Below, one piece after another: positions 13,701-27,517 of a DNA stretch of 64,000 nt. This stretch comes from Cristatella mucedo. Taxonomy: Eukaryota > Bryozoa > Phylactolaemata > Cristatellidae. Every line of letters starts with the position of its first letter. The first letter of the stretch is position 1. The notes beneath the pieces are model-generated. The model made no database searches. It saw nothing but the letters and a program-made list of their open reading frames with translations, and was not told where the DNA came from. A program made the translations under genes and the position numbers. Where the stretch lies: assembly GCA_009760855.2 (NCBI GenBank), contig WPIO01000012.1, positions 4,110,001 to 4,174,000 on the forward strand, in the 5' to 3' direction.

Positions 13701-16700
13701 GAATTAGCTCTCAACTTCTTTAGGAGTTATAACCTTTGACGTTATATTATCTGGCGTGAGTAACGGATTTTCTTCATATATTTATTGAAGAGTGGTTTTC
13801 GACTGAAGAAATGTTTTGTCATGCTCATGTATTGATTGAATTGGCTTTCTAGGAAATTACTTTCACACTTTTTCAGAGCACAGTTGTCGGAAAAGGAGTG
13901 AGATGCTATTTTTTGACTTAAATGGACAGTCTAATGATAAGAAAATTTTATATTCTCTGTTGGGCTTATCCTTAAGATCAAAGGCCACTGCATCCAAAGA
14001 ATCCAGCGACAAAGTCATTACAACTATAATGTCAGGTGAGTGAAAATTCAAGATGTTTCAAATGTTTACAAAAGAGTATTTGCATCTTTGATTTCGTGCA
14101 ATTTGGTGACTGTTTTGAGATAGACAATATATATTGATTACATGCATATATATATATATATATATATTTGTATTCCGGTTAAAAGAAGCTGCTGTTATAT
14201 AACGCAATAATAATAATTATAAAATCAATCTATTTGATGTAGCTAATTGGGGGAACTAAATCTCTTCCTAGGCACCTCCCATTTTCCGGTCTCTAAGATA
14301 GCACAAGAAACATAGCCTTGCAACAACTTGATAACTTAGTAACTGCTGCATACATACTGGAAAGATTTTACTAGCTGTATGAAGTTGTTGACAAGCCATA
14401 TCTCGGGCTTTTATTTAAAACTCAAATAGTTTAAGCGAATTTATATTTCAATTACATTGAAGCTAACGAGTCTTACCAGTCTTTCAGCACTCGCAGTTGC
14501 AATCGGCAATGTAGAGTTCTGGGACGCATTAATTAACCTCGTGGACATCAGAGCTTTACTTTAGAAAAAGTTAATACAATTTTATTCAACTAATAATTTG
14601 GTGTAAAAATAATTGAGTAGCAAGATCAAACTAACCACACAAAAGTTTGTTCCATTCACCAAAACACTCAGGTAATAACCTTTATTTAATGAAATGTGCA
14701 TTTATTCTGCAAAGTTGATTTGGGCTGGCTTTTCAGCAGGCAATGCTAAATCGACTTTTGGTTGGGTCACTGGCATTTAATTTATTTGATGCCTAGGCTA
14801 GTGGGTAAAATTGTGAGTCCGTTTGATGAGCAAAATCATGGACACCAAGTCTGCAGCATATGATAAGTTTGTGTATTGAGATTAAGTTATCCGATAGAGC
14901 TATACAAATATATAAGTAATTTAATACATTGTATACAATGATTTGGTTAATTAGCCAGAAGAACTCTGTTTTACTGGGCCTGAGGAGGGCTACTGACAAC
15001 TCCGGGTTCACCAACAGGGACTGCACGGCCTCCAACCCTGAAAAGTCTTTCGAGAAACATAGCAATGCCAGTGCCGTCTGCTTCGTGTACACAGAAAATG
15101 CCGAGGTCTACAGAGCCGTTTTTCTTACCTGAACATCAGCAGTCCCGAGCAATTACAACGAGAGGACTCATCACTGTAGTCCTACATCCAGCTGGGGGTA
15201 AGTCCGAAGGTATTGGGAGTTATCCCCCAAAATGGCCGCCAATAGGGGGAGTTGTCCCTCCAAAAGCATGTTTATAAAATATTGTACGAAGACCAGTAAA
15301 CTGATTGGCATGAAAATTGGCACGAAGAACACTAGTAGCATTACCTATCATTTGATGTACAATAGCTGCTGTTTAGACCTTCCTATGACCTTTAGAAGTC
15401 TAAGGTCACGTATAGAGCTGCTGGTAAAATCAGCTCCAAATTTTTTCGATGATTAAAACGTAATTGTAGAAATAAGGCAAACCGCTCAAAAAATGCAAGA
15501 CAATTGACTGGAGACTCACAGCCCACAAACAAGTTGAAAAAAAATTTGACATCTTAAACTGTCATCACGAACACAGCACACGGACACTTTGTCACAGGCA
15601 CATTATATGCATACATACCCATCATGCATAGATGCACAGGGGGTGAGTGTCAAGACAGGTGAGCTCCACCTATATTCCAAGTTTCATACAGATCGGCCCA
15701 GTATCGACCAAGTTGTACAATTTACCAGGTACCATGTACTACTGCTGTGACAGCACTCAGAGAAGCCAATGAAGGTGTCAAAGCATGTAGGTGACATGGA
15801 TTAACAAGTGTACTATATTTGTCGCCATTCAACATCGAAACACATACTTAGGAGCATGTACTTCGAATTTCACGTTGATTAGGTCACAAGTAGCCTACCT
15901 GTGACATTTTTAAGCCATATGAGTGAAAGTATGACAAAGGCTAAGCACGACAAACACTGCCAGTTTTGACCAAAACAAGTCTTATCTACTGAGGTCCAAT
16001 ATGCATGCGAGAAGGCTGGAATACATAAATAAATAAATCCTAGCTGATTAAACAGCCTCTTTTTGTATAGCGACAGAAGAGCCTTGACGGCTACCACCAC
16101 CGCTTGCAGTGGCGATAAAGAATCGCCCACTGCAGTATTCAAACCCACGATCTCGGGATCGAGGTCGTGAAATGATCATGTACCTACAATCAATCATATA
16201 TTACAAAGTTTAGGGTTATCGGATCATTATTATAGGAGATATGATATTTATGACAGCAGGCATTGGACTGTCGTTTGCAGATAAACTTGAGAACTCCAAG
16301 CTATAACCAAGAGGCAGCACTAGGAAACGCTATAATCGCACGAACATTCAATATTATTCAACATTGAACATATTTAATAAATAGATAAATATGGATCTTA
16401 AGAATAGGTCAACCTAACAAGATCCTTATACAGCGTACGCAGATCATATCCGCGATAGGTCTCATAACTCAGGCCGGCAACCCAGGCTACAGCCGGGCGG
16501 CTCACCGGCATTCGCCAACACAAATATCCAACTAGTAACGACATAAATGAGAACTTGAATCAGCTAAATTTTCCTTGAATAGAAATGAATCAACATTTTC
16601 AGATTGGCTTCCAGTAAACGACGCGCTAGTTCCATCCAAGTAACCACGCTGACCGGCTGCCGAACAAAAGACCGCTCCAGGCCGTCGCCTCGTGCAATAT

Positions 16701-19700
16701 GGCGGCCACAGGAACTGAATCAGCTGTCCCAGGATTCATGCGGTGCCGTGATAATGGACTCCTTAGTTACGGCAGCCCCGGCAGCAGCAAATTCTCAATA
16801 CATTATCCCTAATGTTGGTCTACTGGCCGAATGACAGTCACTTCCGGTTGGTGAGCCGATGTAAACATACCAATGTAAACAGGTTTCTGCCAAATAAATA
16901 AAGAGTGGGCCTTGGAATGCCGTTTACCGCCGGTTGCTATGGGCGGGGCGGGGAAGCAGAGGCAGGACTAGGCACCCTGCAGGTAGGGGGTTTACTCTTT
17001 TATGATCTTTTTATACTACCAGTTGAACGTGTGATCTCGAGGGGCGTGTCATTTCCGGGAAATTTTTACGTTTTATCATTCTCAAAAGTTATTTTTTGAC
17101 GGTCCGTTTAGGGCTGAGTAGCTTATATTCGCAGAGTTCGCCAGAAAACCGCAGTTCCGGTGCAGTTACTTGTCAAAGAAAATTATTTTGTTGAGCTCGA
17201 TTTACGACTTCCGGTTTAAATAGGTCTTACAAAATTATTTGATTGACCAATTTCCAGTCATCTTACAACCACCAAAATTTGAGCATGCATTTAAAACTAG
17301 TTTCTCTTTAATACGCGAATTTAAAAAAAAATTGACCATTTTTTGTGGACCTACCCCCATTATTTCAGAGTTTACCCAGTTAAACAGCCACAATACATCT
17401 AACTCCTCCCTGCGCCAAAGAGCGGCCTAGGGCGACTCCAAGCGTGGTGTGGACCTTTACTTGATTTCTCCATAATACCTTTGGGTATTCCGCTGCTATC
17501 TTCGCTGTGACTATTTATGAGCTCTCCTCGGGTATGCTACACAAAACAGGACCTGCTTAGCATAAGATGCGATGTCGCCATTAGTCGATACCTACCGGCG
17601 GGCCTTCTCCGGCGGGCCAGTGAGAATCTTCCTGCATCCTGAGTTCGCCCTGTCAACAGCTCGGCTATCAAATCTACGACTCGTAAGTTTAAAGCGCTAA
17701 ATAGAACTTATTGCGGTAGTAGCCCACCCGCCGTAGCCCAGCACGTTGTGAAATGTCGTCCGACGGCCGTTACCAAGGTCCAATTTAAATTCGAAGAGCC
17801 AGCGTCCGCCGGGCCGGACGAAAATGGTAGAGAATACGAGCCACTTCATCGCCGTCGCCCAGTTGTTAGACAGCCTCTTAAATTCCGCCTACTAAATGTC
17901 CGCTCGCTAAAAACCAAGGGGTTACTTATCCGCGATCAGGTGGTCCAGGAGAAGCTAGATGCATTTCTGCTTACCGAAACCTGGATGACGCCTTGTTCCA
18001 GTAGCTGTATTTCCGAGACCACCCCACCCAGGATCTCATTCTAACAGTCCATGCGTTCTGACAAGGTTGGTGGCGGGGTTGCAATTGTTGTTCGCGAATC
18101 GTTTGGCTATAAAATGGGCAGTTTCTCGCATGGGTCATCGTTTGAATCGGTTGCTATCAGGTCTTCATCAAAGACAATGCCTCTCACCGTTGCGATATAC
18201 CGGCCTCCTTCTGGCTGTCTAAACTTGTTTATAGAGGAGTTTTCAGAGTTCTTCGCTAAAATATCTGTGTGTGACAGGCCGTTACTGATTGTAGGAGACT
18301 TCAATATTCACGTTGACAACCCTAGCAACAGCCAGGTCCACTCATTTCTTGACTGTCTGGAGAATTTTGGTTTGGCCCTAAACGTTAATCATAGCATCCA
18401 CGTCGGTGGCCACATTCTAGATCTCGTGATCACTAAGGATGTGCTCCCCACAGACTTTGTGGTGTGCCCACTGACCCTCTCAGATCATTGTTCGGTCTCG
18501 TTTACTGTTCCCGCTACCTCGTACATACAGGGCAATGTCGAATTTGCAAAACGACGTAACTTACAAAGCATTGACATAGACAAGTTTTCGAAATCTGTTT
18601 GGGATGCAGGCCTTCTTGATCTGCATTCAGCCTCGACCGGCAGCCTCGATACCCTCACTGATGCGACGAACATTACACTCAGGAGTGCTCTTGACAAACA
18701 TGCTCCCGTTCGCTCTATCCGTGTTCAAAGTCGTCGAGACTCCTTTCAATTTACAAAAAAACTCCTTAAGATGCACCGTGTTAAGCACAGGCTGGAACGT
18801 CGTTTCAAGAAATCCGGATCTGAGGCAGACCTAGTCAATTTTAAAGACTTCCTTCGAGTTGACACCCGAAAGCTTAAAAAAGCCAGGGCTTCTTTTTTCA
18901 TTAGAAAACTGAATTCCTGCCAGTCGGACACAAAACAGATTTCTACGACAGTAAACCATTTACTGGCCAATGCTGTGAGGTCCGACTCCCCAGATTTTAA
19001 GGGCACAGCCGAAAAGTTTTCAGCCTGCTTTACTGAAAAAATTGTGCACTTTCGTGCCTCCATTAAGCCCCCTCTGACCAAAGCAATCGCCATTCCTCAA
19101 CCTGTGACCTTTCTTAAAAGGTTCTCCGATGTTTCTGCCTGTGATGTGGCTGCCCTAATAAGGTCTAGCAAAAAGAGCTCGTCTCCTGAAGACCCTATAT
19201 CTTCATCTCTGTTGTGTTCACTTGCAGACCAACTTAGCCCTGCCATAACCAAGATTTTTAATGCTTCTTTGGGAAAAGGGGTCGTCCCCAAGTCCTTCAA
19301 ATCGGCAATCGCTAGACCTATTCTGAAAAAGCCTGGATTAGACACAGAGGTCCTAGCAAACTATCGTCCAGTTTCCCTTCTTCCGTTCTTATCAAAGATT
19401 CTTAAAAATATTGTTGCTAAGCAGCCAGTTGAACATATTGAAAATAATGGAATGTCAGAAACATTTCAATCAGGATTCAAGAGGCAGCACTCTACTGAAA
19501 CTGTTTTCCTCCGAGTTAAAAATGACGTTCTACGTGGCAACGACGACAGGAATGTCATTGCCCTAGCTCTGCTAGATCGGTCTGCTGCCTGCGACGTCAT
19601 TGATCCCGAAGTTCTGCTTGAACGATTGAGATCAACGATCGGTCTGGCAGACGAAGCACTGGCGTGGTTTAAATCATACTTCTCTGACCGTGTTCAATCC

Positions 19701-22700
19701 GTGTCGCGTGGGGGTCAGGTCTCAGACATGAGAAGGGTCACCCTGTGGAGTCCCTCAACGGTCTGTACTCGGTCCCTTGCTGTTCTCCATTTATACACAA
19801 CCTCTGGTAAAAGTGATTAAGGCCCATGGAATAGGATATCACTTCTATGCTGACGATACTCAGTTTTATTTGTCATTTAAACCGTCGGAATCTGCTGCAG
19901 CAACTGAGAAACTGAATGCTTGCCTTGCCGATATTCGATCCTGGATGTCGGAAAACTTGCTGAAATTAAATGACGATAAAACCGAACTGCTGCTCATAGG
20001 ACACCCTAAGCTTGTGGCTGGATTAAAAGGCTTTGCTGTTCTAATAGGTAATGCTATTGTGCGACCTTCACCACGTGCTCGTAATCTAGGTGTCGTGTTC
20101 GACAGCTGCCTCAATTTCAAAAAGCTTCATTCAGAAGACTGCCTCTACAGCTAGCCATCACATCCGATCCCTATTCAAGATTAGAAGCTGTCTCCCACAG
20201 TGGCTTGTAAAAAATTTAACTAGTTCTTTAGTTCTGTTTCGGCTTGATTATTGTAATTCTCTTTTGGCTGGGCTGCCAAAGAAAGCTATTATGCCACTAC
20301 AGCAGATAATGAATATGGCTGCAAGGCTGGTCTTCAAGTCCCAGCGGTTTGAGCACGTATCACCTCTGTTGAAAGAGCTAGGATGGTTGCCGGTTCAGCA
20401 AAGGATACAGAGCAAAGTTCTTACGCTGACCCACAAGGCCCGCCACGGCTTAGCTCTTTCGTATGTAACTAAACTGCTGCATCAGTTTCAGCCTGTTCGC
20501 GACCTCAGGTCCTGTGTGGACAATACATTAGCTGTCCCATTCCTCAGCCAGATTCCTAGACAGTTGGCGACAGAAGCTTTAGCTCTGCAGGTCCTAGACT
20601 GTGGAACTCGCTTTCACAATTCTTATGCAACGACTACTACTCTCTAACTGCCAACTATGGCACATCTTTTTCAGTGGTCCTGAACTGCTACTTCTATGCT
20701 ACTCACTACCTCAACTTCTCTCCTGACTCTGCTATCCTTCCCACTTTCTCTTGGTTGGGTGAGACGAAGTCTGTTGGCTACCGAATGCGTACCGAATGCC
20801 GCTTAGGCTGTGAGTGCGCTATACAAAACTCTCATGCGTAACAACTACATGGTCTTTATGACTTTGTGGAGTTACTGACGGAGATACATTATATTACTTC
20901 AACTGGGCCTGTGCCAATGTTGACCAGGTTCGACTTGAGAGCCGAACCACAGGCTAGGAGGAAGGCTGGACAGCAAGCAAGCAGCAAGGCAAGAAGGAGC
21001 AGTTTATGGAAGAGCTCTAATAAGCAATCCAAAATCAGGTTGTGGTTAGCCTCTATTTCTTGCAGCATCGGTTGGCAATGGCTTAGAACACGATAGAAAG
21101 TCTGCTTCTGCCAGACAAAGTTAGCAGCTTGTGACCGAACCGGTAGTGGTTTAAGGTTTCGAATTGCAGCCAAGCATGTAGTCTCGTTTTTTAGGGACAT
21201 AAAGGACTTTCTAGCACTTGAATATATTCATATGATTTTTAAAAAGTAAGTATCAGCTACAGATTAGATTGTCAACTTAGTCAGAACAGTCCTCACCAGA
21301 TCCACCTAGTGAAATCACTGTAGCATCTTGTATCTCGATCTTGAAATGTATCTCTATGCAAAAAAGTACCAGCAAGACGTAAATTTGGAAATCGTTAGTG
21401 TTTTGTGATAAGACTGTTACATTCAATTTAATTCCAGTCACATAATTTGAATAACTTTGTAAGGATGTTTCCAGTTTGCTCTGCAGTATTTCTGTATTAT
21501 AAAATTAAGAAAATTTGTAACGAAGCTCACATTGTTTTACAAAACCTTTGAAAATCGGAGTGATGTTGTTATATATTGTACAACACAGCAGACTGCAGAA
21601 AGAATTCGATGCCCAAAATCTTCACAACACATCTTTATAAAAGGCACTATAGGCCATTCTAGACTAACGAAAATTTGGCCAATGTGAATTCTTCCTCTCG
21701 TATCCCTGTTTATTTTTGTCTGGGTGGATTCTGTATGTAGTTAATCTCAAAAAAGCTCAAATCCGATTATGGGCAGCACCCATCACAAAATTGCTTAAGC
21801 TGTGAGCTGTAAGCTGTGTGCAGGAGCTGGATTTCAATGAAAGCTTTTGCCTTGATTGAGTGTAGAGCTACTTCAGCGGCTTCACGGTAATCGATGGAAG
21901 CCAGTGCTAATACTGAATGCCTGCATGGCAGTGGACTTGTACAAGCCGTGGACATACACTGATTACAAAAATTATTGCCAATATTCGTGGCCTTTCAATT
22001 CTTCTCTGTTCGGATCACCTAAAAAGTTGCTTCAAATATAACTGTAGCTTGCTGCTGCATGCAACTATTGGTCTAATAGTGGCTAGCCATGATTCAAGGC
22101 CGAGAGTTGAACAAAAACGACTCATACCAGAGGCGACCGAGCCGTATCGCGCGGATGTTGATTATATATTCTTTAGTTGTCAAGCTAACACCTCAAAAAC
22201 GTATTGGAATATATAAACAAGCTTGTATGAATACTCGTTTTTCCTTTAAACAGTAGGCAATAGTTGGGCCAAGTGAACTGCTGCTTAGGCTAAATGTAGG
22301 TGTTCCTCCTTTAACCCAGTTCAAAAAATATTTGTTAGTATTCACTTCAATGACAAATGTTCGCAAAGCTAATGCCTAGAGGTGTACGCTGCTTCCGAAA
22401 TTTAGGTCTGTATGTATGCATGCATATATACTTTAGCATGGTATCAGAACCTGTCTGGAACATTTCTGCAGCTCACACTACTTCCGACTAATGATTAGAG
22501 GGACTAAATTTAATATCCATCCCAAGAATATAGTTTCTTTAAATTTCTTCACTATAAAATTTAGAAGACCTTAACAATATCTTCACAATCCAAATCTAGC
22601 TGCTCTAGCAGCTTGACTCTAGTTTAATTGGACTCACGATAAAATGATTGCTAATACAAGCGTTACCAATTCATGGTGGGCTCTTTTTTTCTACCCTTAT

Positions 22701-25700
22701 TGTTGATGTATGTCAAAGACCTAGCTTTTGCCTATGCATAGAAGTTGTACACGAACATTTTTGCAACATGCCGTCTAATGGACCATTATTCCAGAGCTCT
22801 AATACAATAAGCATAGACAGACTCAGAAATATAAGTGCTTTTCAAAAGAAAGGCAGATACAAAAGTTAATCAATAACTATGCAGTGTAAACTGGCATCTA
22901 TTGAATTCAGACATGTCAAATAGTGACTACGGGTCACCAACGGTCAATACCCAGCATGCATCATCATAAATCTTCTTGTATTTCAGAAACTTGGAATACT
23001 ATATATTGGGTGTCGATTTGAATTTCTACACTTGCATAATCTTATAGCCACGGTTTGCAATGATTGGTTTCTCGATATGTTGATATCTTAATTTTAAATG
23101 TTTCATCACCTCTATTTTTACTAATATCTGCTATTATAATACATGCTTATTGGTTATCTTCCATGCTGACCCCTGTCCTTGTCACCCCTAACCACGTTAT
23201 ATTTATTTATTAATCCTACTACCAATAACCATTCAATCGTGCTTCCTTTGCAGCAGAATTGTAGGACTTGAAGAGACTTGATTATATGAGGGCTCTATAT
23301 CAAATACAATAATAAAATTATTCGTGTAACCACAAAATAGTAACATTATATTGTTACAGCTGTTGTTGGGAACACAGTGAAACGACTGCCTTCTCAACTT
23401 GCACAAGTTTTGCATCTACCAGTGGCTGATTATATTAGGGAAATGCCATGCATTCTTTCCTTGGATATATGGACAACATTTGTATCGGCATGCATCACTT
23501 TACCCTGCACATCACCACTCACATCCAGGATTGATGACTGTCCAGAACGAACAGACCGGAAGCGCCCTGTCAGTGAAGCACAGGAACAGGACTTAATACG
23601 AATCTTCCTGATGGCACACATTATTCAGATACTCTTTTCAAACAGCACCAAAAGCAGAATTTCCGGAATGCAAGGTATTTGTATGTGTAATTCCGGGTTA
23701 TCCTAAAGGAAGGAAAGATTGAACATGGGCTTCTCGAAGAATTCACTCTTTGCAGATGAGTTACCCTCATGCAACATGCCAGTTTATGCAGGCAGATACC
23801 TTAGTTTTCAGCTGTCCTTAAGACGTTTTAAATTTATTCATAATGGAAGCTCGAAATTGTAGTTTTTTAAATAAATATAAGGGTCATTATGCTCAATTTA
23901 GTTAAGAGGATCTCGTTCATTCTCGGACAGATCTTGTTCCCTTGAATCAGTTTTGTGTAGTTGAAGATAATAGCAATCAGAAGTTATAAGTATTTTACGG
24001 TTCGGAAATTAGGCAAAATGTTTTTAATAATTTAAAAATTTGATATCAAATATTATTTAAAAATTAATTAAATTAATTAATTAAAATTAAAGCCAAAAAA
24101 GCTCTGGATTAACGATGTATTAAAGCTAAGCGATTTCAGTGATTACACTGAAACGCTGATAATGGTAAACTGCATTCTAAATAAAAAAAATTTTAAGTGA
24201 ACTAGTTCAGCCATCTGTTATTTTGATGATATTATCAATCTGCAGCCGTGATAAAAAAATTTGATCTTTGTCTCATATAAATTGATTTAATTATAACAGA
24301 AGACCAATAGTAAGTCAATTCATTTAGAGTTGGTCTTGGGTCTCTAATTTAAGAACAGTTTGCATCACACCAATCTCTTTACTACAGAATATCCCTCAAA
24401 TAAATAGTAACGCTATTCAAATAAAAGTTGCTGGCATTGTACTGCAACAACAATATAAGCAAAAAAGGAATTTGATATCAGCTGGAAGCTGCTTTTTCTT
24501 TTCAATGTAAAGGTAGGTCAATGGATATATATATATATATATATATATATTTCGACTTGAATATTAAAACGTTAATATATTTACTTGTACCTAAGCCAGG
24601 TAAGGCGGTCGCTTTCACGACCTCGGTCCCGAGGTAGTGGGTTCGATTCCTGTGGTGGGTGATTCTTTATCGCCACTGCAAGAGGTGGCGATAGCCGTAA
24701 AGGCTCTTCTGTCGCTATACAAAAGGAGGCTGTTAAATCAGCTGGGATTTATTATTTATTTATTTAATGAAGCCCTACCCCAACGAGCAATATGTTGTAG
24801 CCAGGACACCTGGTTAGGGGTCTGGACTACTTACCTTCAGCTCCAGAAATAACGTCCAAGAGGCAAAGCCAATGCAATTAAGTCCTTTCAGTAAATGCAT
24901 AGCTAAGATCCGCTATGCTGTAGTCATTTTCTGGTTATCAGCTGCCGAGATACAGACCACTTAAGGCCTTCGATAGGATTTCCAGTAGATAATGGTATGG
25001 AGAGCCAGGGCTGTGACCCTGTACTTCCTAACCTTTTTCTGGCAGCCCCCACTAAGGCACCGGCAATGCAGCCAAAAGGCATGGTAAATTTGGCGATAAA
25101 CGCATGGGTGTGATGCTCGATGACCTGTTATGGCTTGAAAGAGCGACTTATGCAAAAGCAATAGCACAGGGTCGCCTGTAGAGCTATGATTAAGATGAAC
25201 TAAACCAGATCCTGCTAAGCCATGATTGAAAACGGCATCAGCCAATACTGGCTTTGCACGTGGTAATTGATCTATGCTTTAGTGCGGCATAGGCAGAAAC
25301 TGGTAATTTTAATGGAGTATGCCCTATTCCTGGCAGTAGCCCATAGCAGTATGCCTTAGCAAGCACGGTGGACCTACAGCCAGGCCTAGAACATTCAGAA
25401 ACATTAAATACTCCATCTATTCGATGTCAGTTTACATGGCTAAGACTTCGGAGAGGCTGCAAAAGAGAAGCTTCATGCAACACATGGAATATTTCCATTG
25501 TAATGCTGAGCCGAAAGTAGTTCTCGAAACCAAAGGCATCTTTGCTTAGGTACCGTGAGTGCCCCTTGCCTTAGGGTGGAGAGCCATCCATGCAGGAGAC
25601 GACCAGGTCAAGGTGATGACATGTGACAACCTGCAAGTATATGCCTGGGGGATAAAGAGTGTAGAAGACTAGATTGACCCAACAATTCTTGCATTCGTCA

Positions 25701-27486
25701 CAAAGTAAAAAATCCGAGGCCTCCTGTAGTGACAGGCCCAAGCCTGAATCGGGCCCAGGCAAAGTATGGAAGGCTTGATGCTAGCAGAGCTCTCTGAGAG
25801 CCTTATTGTTTGGCAGTAGGGCTTGCTTATTAGTAGGGACCAGCCGAGCCAGACAGAGGTAATCAAGTCTTGGCAGGAAGGAAACAGCAGGGCTCCTAGG
25901 TGGGCCACGGATTCCTTCAAATGCAGCCCAGGCATCCCTATGCATGCAGGAGAGCCTGTTAATCAGATCCATTACTACACAAAATAATATCAGTGAGAAA
26001 GGGTTGCACTTAATCCTCAGGTAGCTTGCCGAAGCATGCAGAGCAGACAGACATGAGTAGTGCTGCTAAAGACGTTCTTCAGGTCTTGGAGAGCCAACTA
26101 TACTACAGGTGCACCGGCCGATCCATGGCCTTGTCGAAAATGCTCTCCACTCAGAAAGACTGCTGGAGGTAGCCCTCCGTGCCCGGAAGGAAGCCCTTCT
26201 ATTGAAAAACAGCTGACAGCACCCAGTGAGCCTGTCTTTTCGGGCGGGCAGCCCCTGAACAGCCTGTAAAGCAAGCAGACAAGAACATAGCTCGAAAGTT
26301 ACCAAGTCAGCTAGTGTAACCCCTTATGTGGATCCGGATCATGAGACGTGTCCTCCACACAGGCAAGAAGTCCCTTAGAGAAGGCAGCAGTTCATGATTC
26401 AGATGACAATCATGCAACCACTGCCGATCAAGGGCATATGGCAGTATTACAGACGTTAAGCTCCTGAAGAGGTTGCATGATCTCTCTGTGAGAATGCAGC
26501 GACTTCACTATTGGACTAACTTGACAATGCTGGTGTACTGCGCCTGTCGAGATGAAACTATGCATTTGTGCGACCATTTAGGAAGTCATTGTCGACTATC
26601 CAAGGAGGTGATTTTGTTTCTTAGTCAAAAGGTAGGCTATCAAGTCGCCAGATAATATGATCGTCGAGGAAAGAAACATGTTTGCTGTGGCCTTCTTACA
26701 GCTGGTGACATATAACCACTGCAGGTGGGAAGCGAATCTCGTGACCATGGGTGAGGTGAATAGACATCACATGCAAACGGCTGAAGTGTCGATGACAGCA
26801 AAGCAAGTCTGTTGGTGTAAATGATCAAAACTGAGGGCATAGAATGGTTGATGGTGCCACAAGCACCCTGGAGGGGGCATGAGTAGCCACGAGACCTATT
26901 TGATACTTAAATAAATATTATTAATTTATATAGCGCCCTAAGAGAACTTAATCTCTATTCAGGCACTTCACATATGCCTAGGGGCTCGAGCCCACGACCT
27001 CAGTCACACCTTAGTCGGGGCGAGCATCTTAACCGGTAGACCAAACCAGCTCGGCAAAAAAATCCAGTCCGACCGTCGGAGATCGGTGAACTATTTAGCA
27101 GGCTAGAGTCTCGTTCGTTATCGGAATTAACCAGACAAATCGCTCCACCAACTAAGAACGGCCATGCACCACCACCCACCGAATTAAGAAAGAGCTATCA
27201 ATCTGTCAATCCTTACAGTGTCCGGGACGGGTGAGTTTTCCCGTGTTGAGTCAAATTAAGCCGCAGGCTCCACTCCTGGTGGTACCCTTCCGTCAATTCC
27301 TTTAAGTTTCAGCTTTGCAACCATACTTCCCCCGGAACCCAAAGACTTTGGTTTCCCGGAAGCTTCCAGCCGAGTCATTAAAGCAACTCCGGCTGATCGC
27401 TAGTTGGCATCGTTTATGGTCAGAACTACGGCGGTATCTGATCGCCTTCGCGCCTCTGACTTTCATTCTTGATTAATGAAAACATT

Positions 27487-27517
<31 letters not shown>

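Noticed and set aside
24601-24672. A functional tRNA gene
   Set aside because: Box B is perfect, but there is no proper tRNA cloverleaf and the body and tail recur elsewhere, so it is a SINE head.
25669-26305. A conserved minus-strand gene in the GC-richer intron
   Set aside because: Frames are short, overlap in several phases and show no recognisable domain or splice structure.
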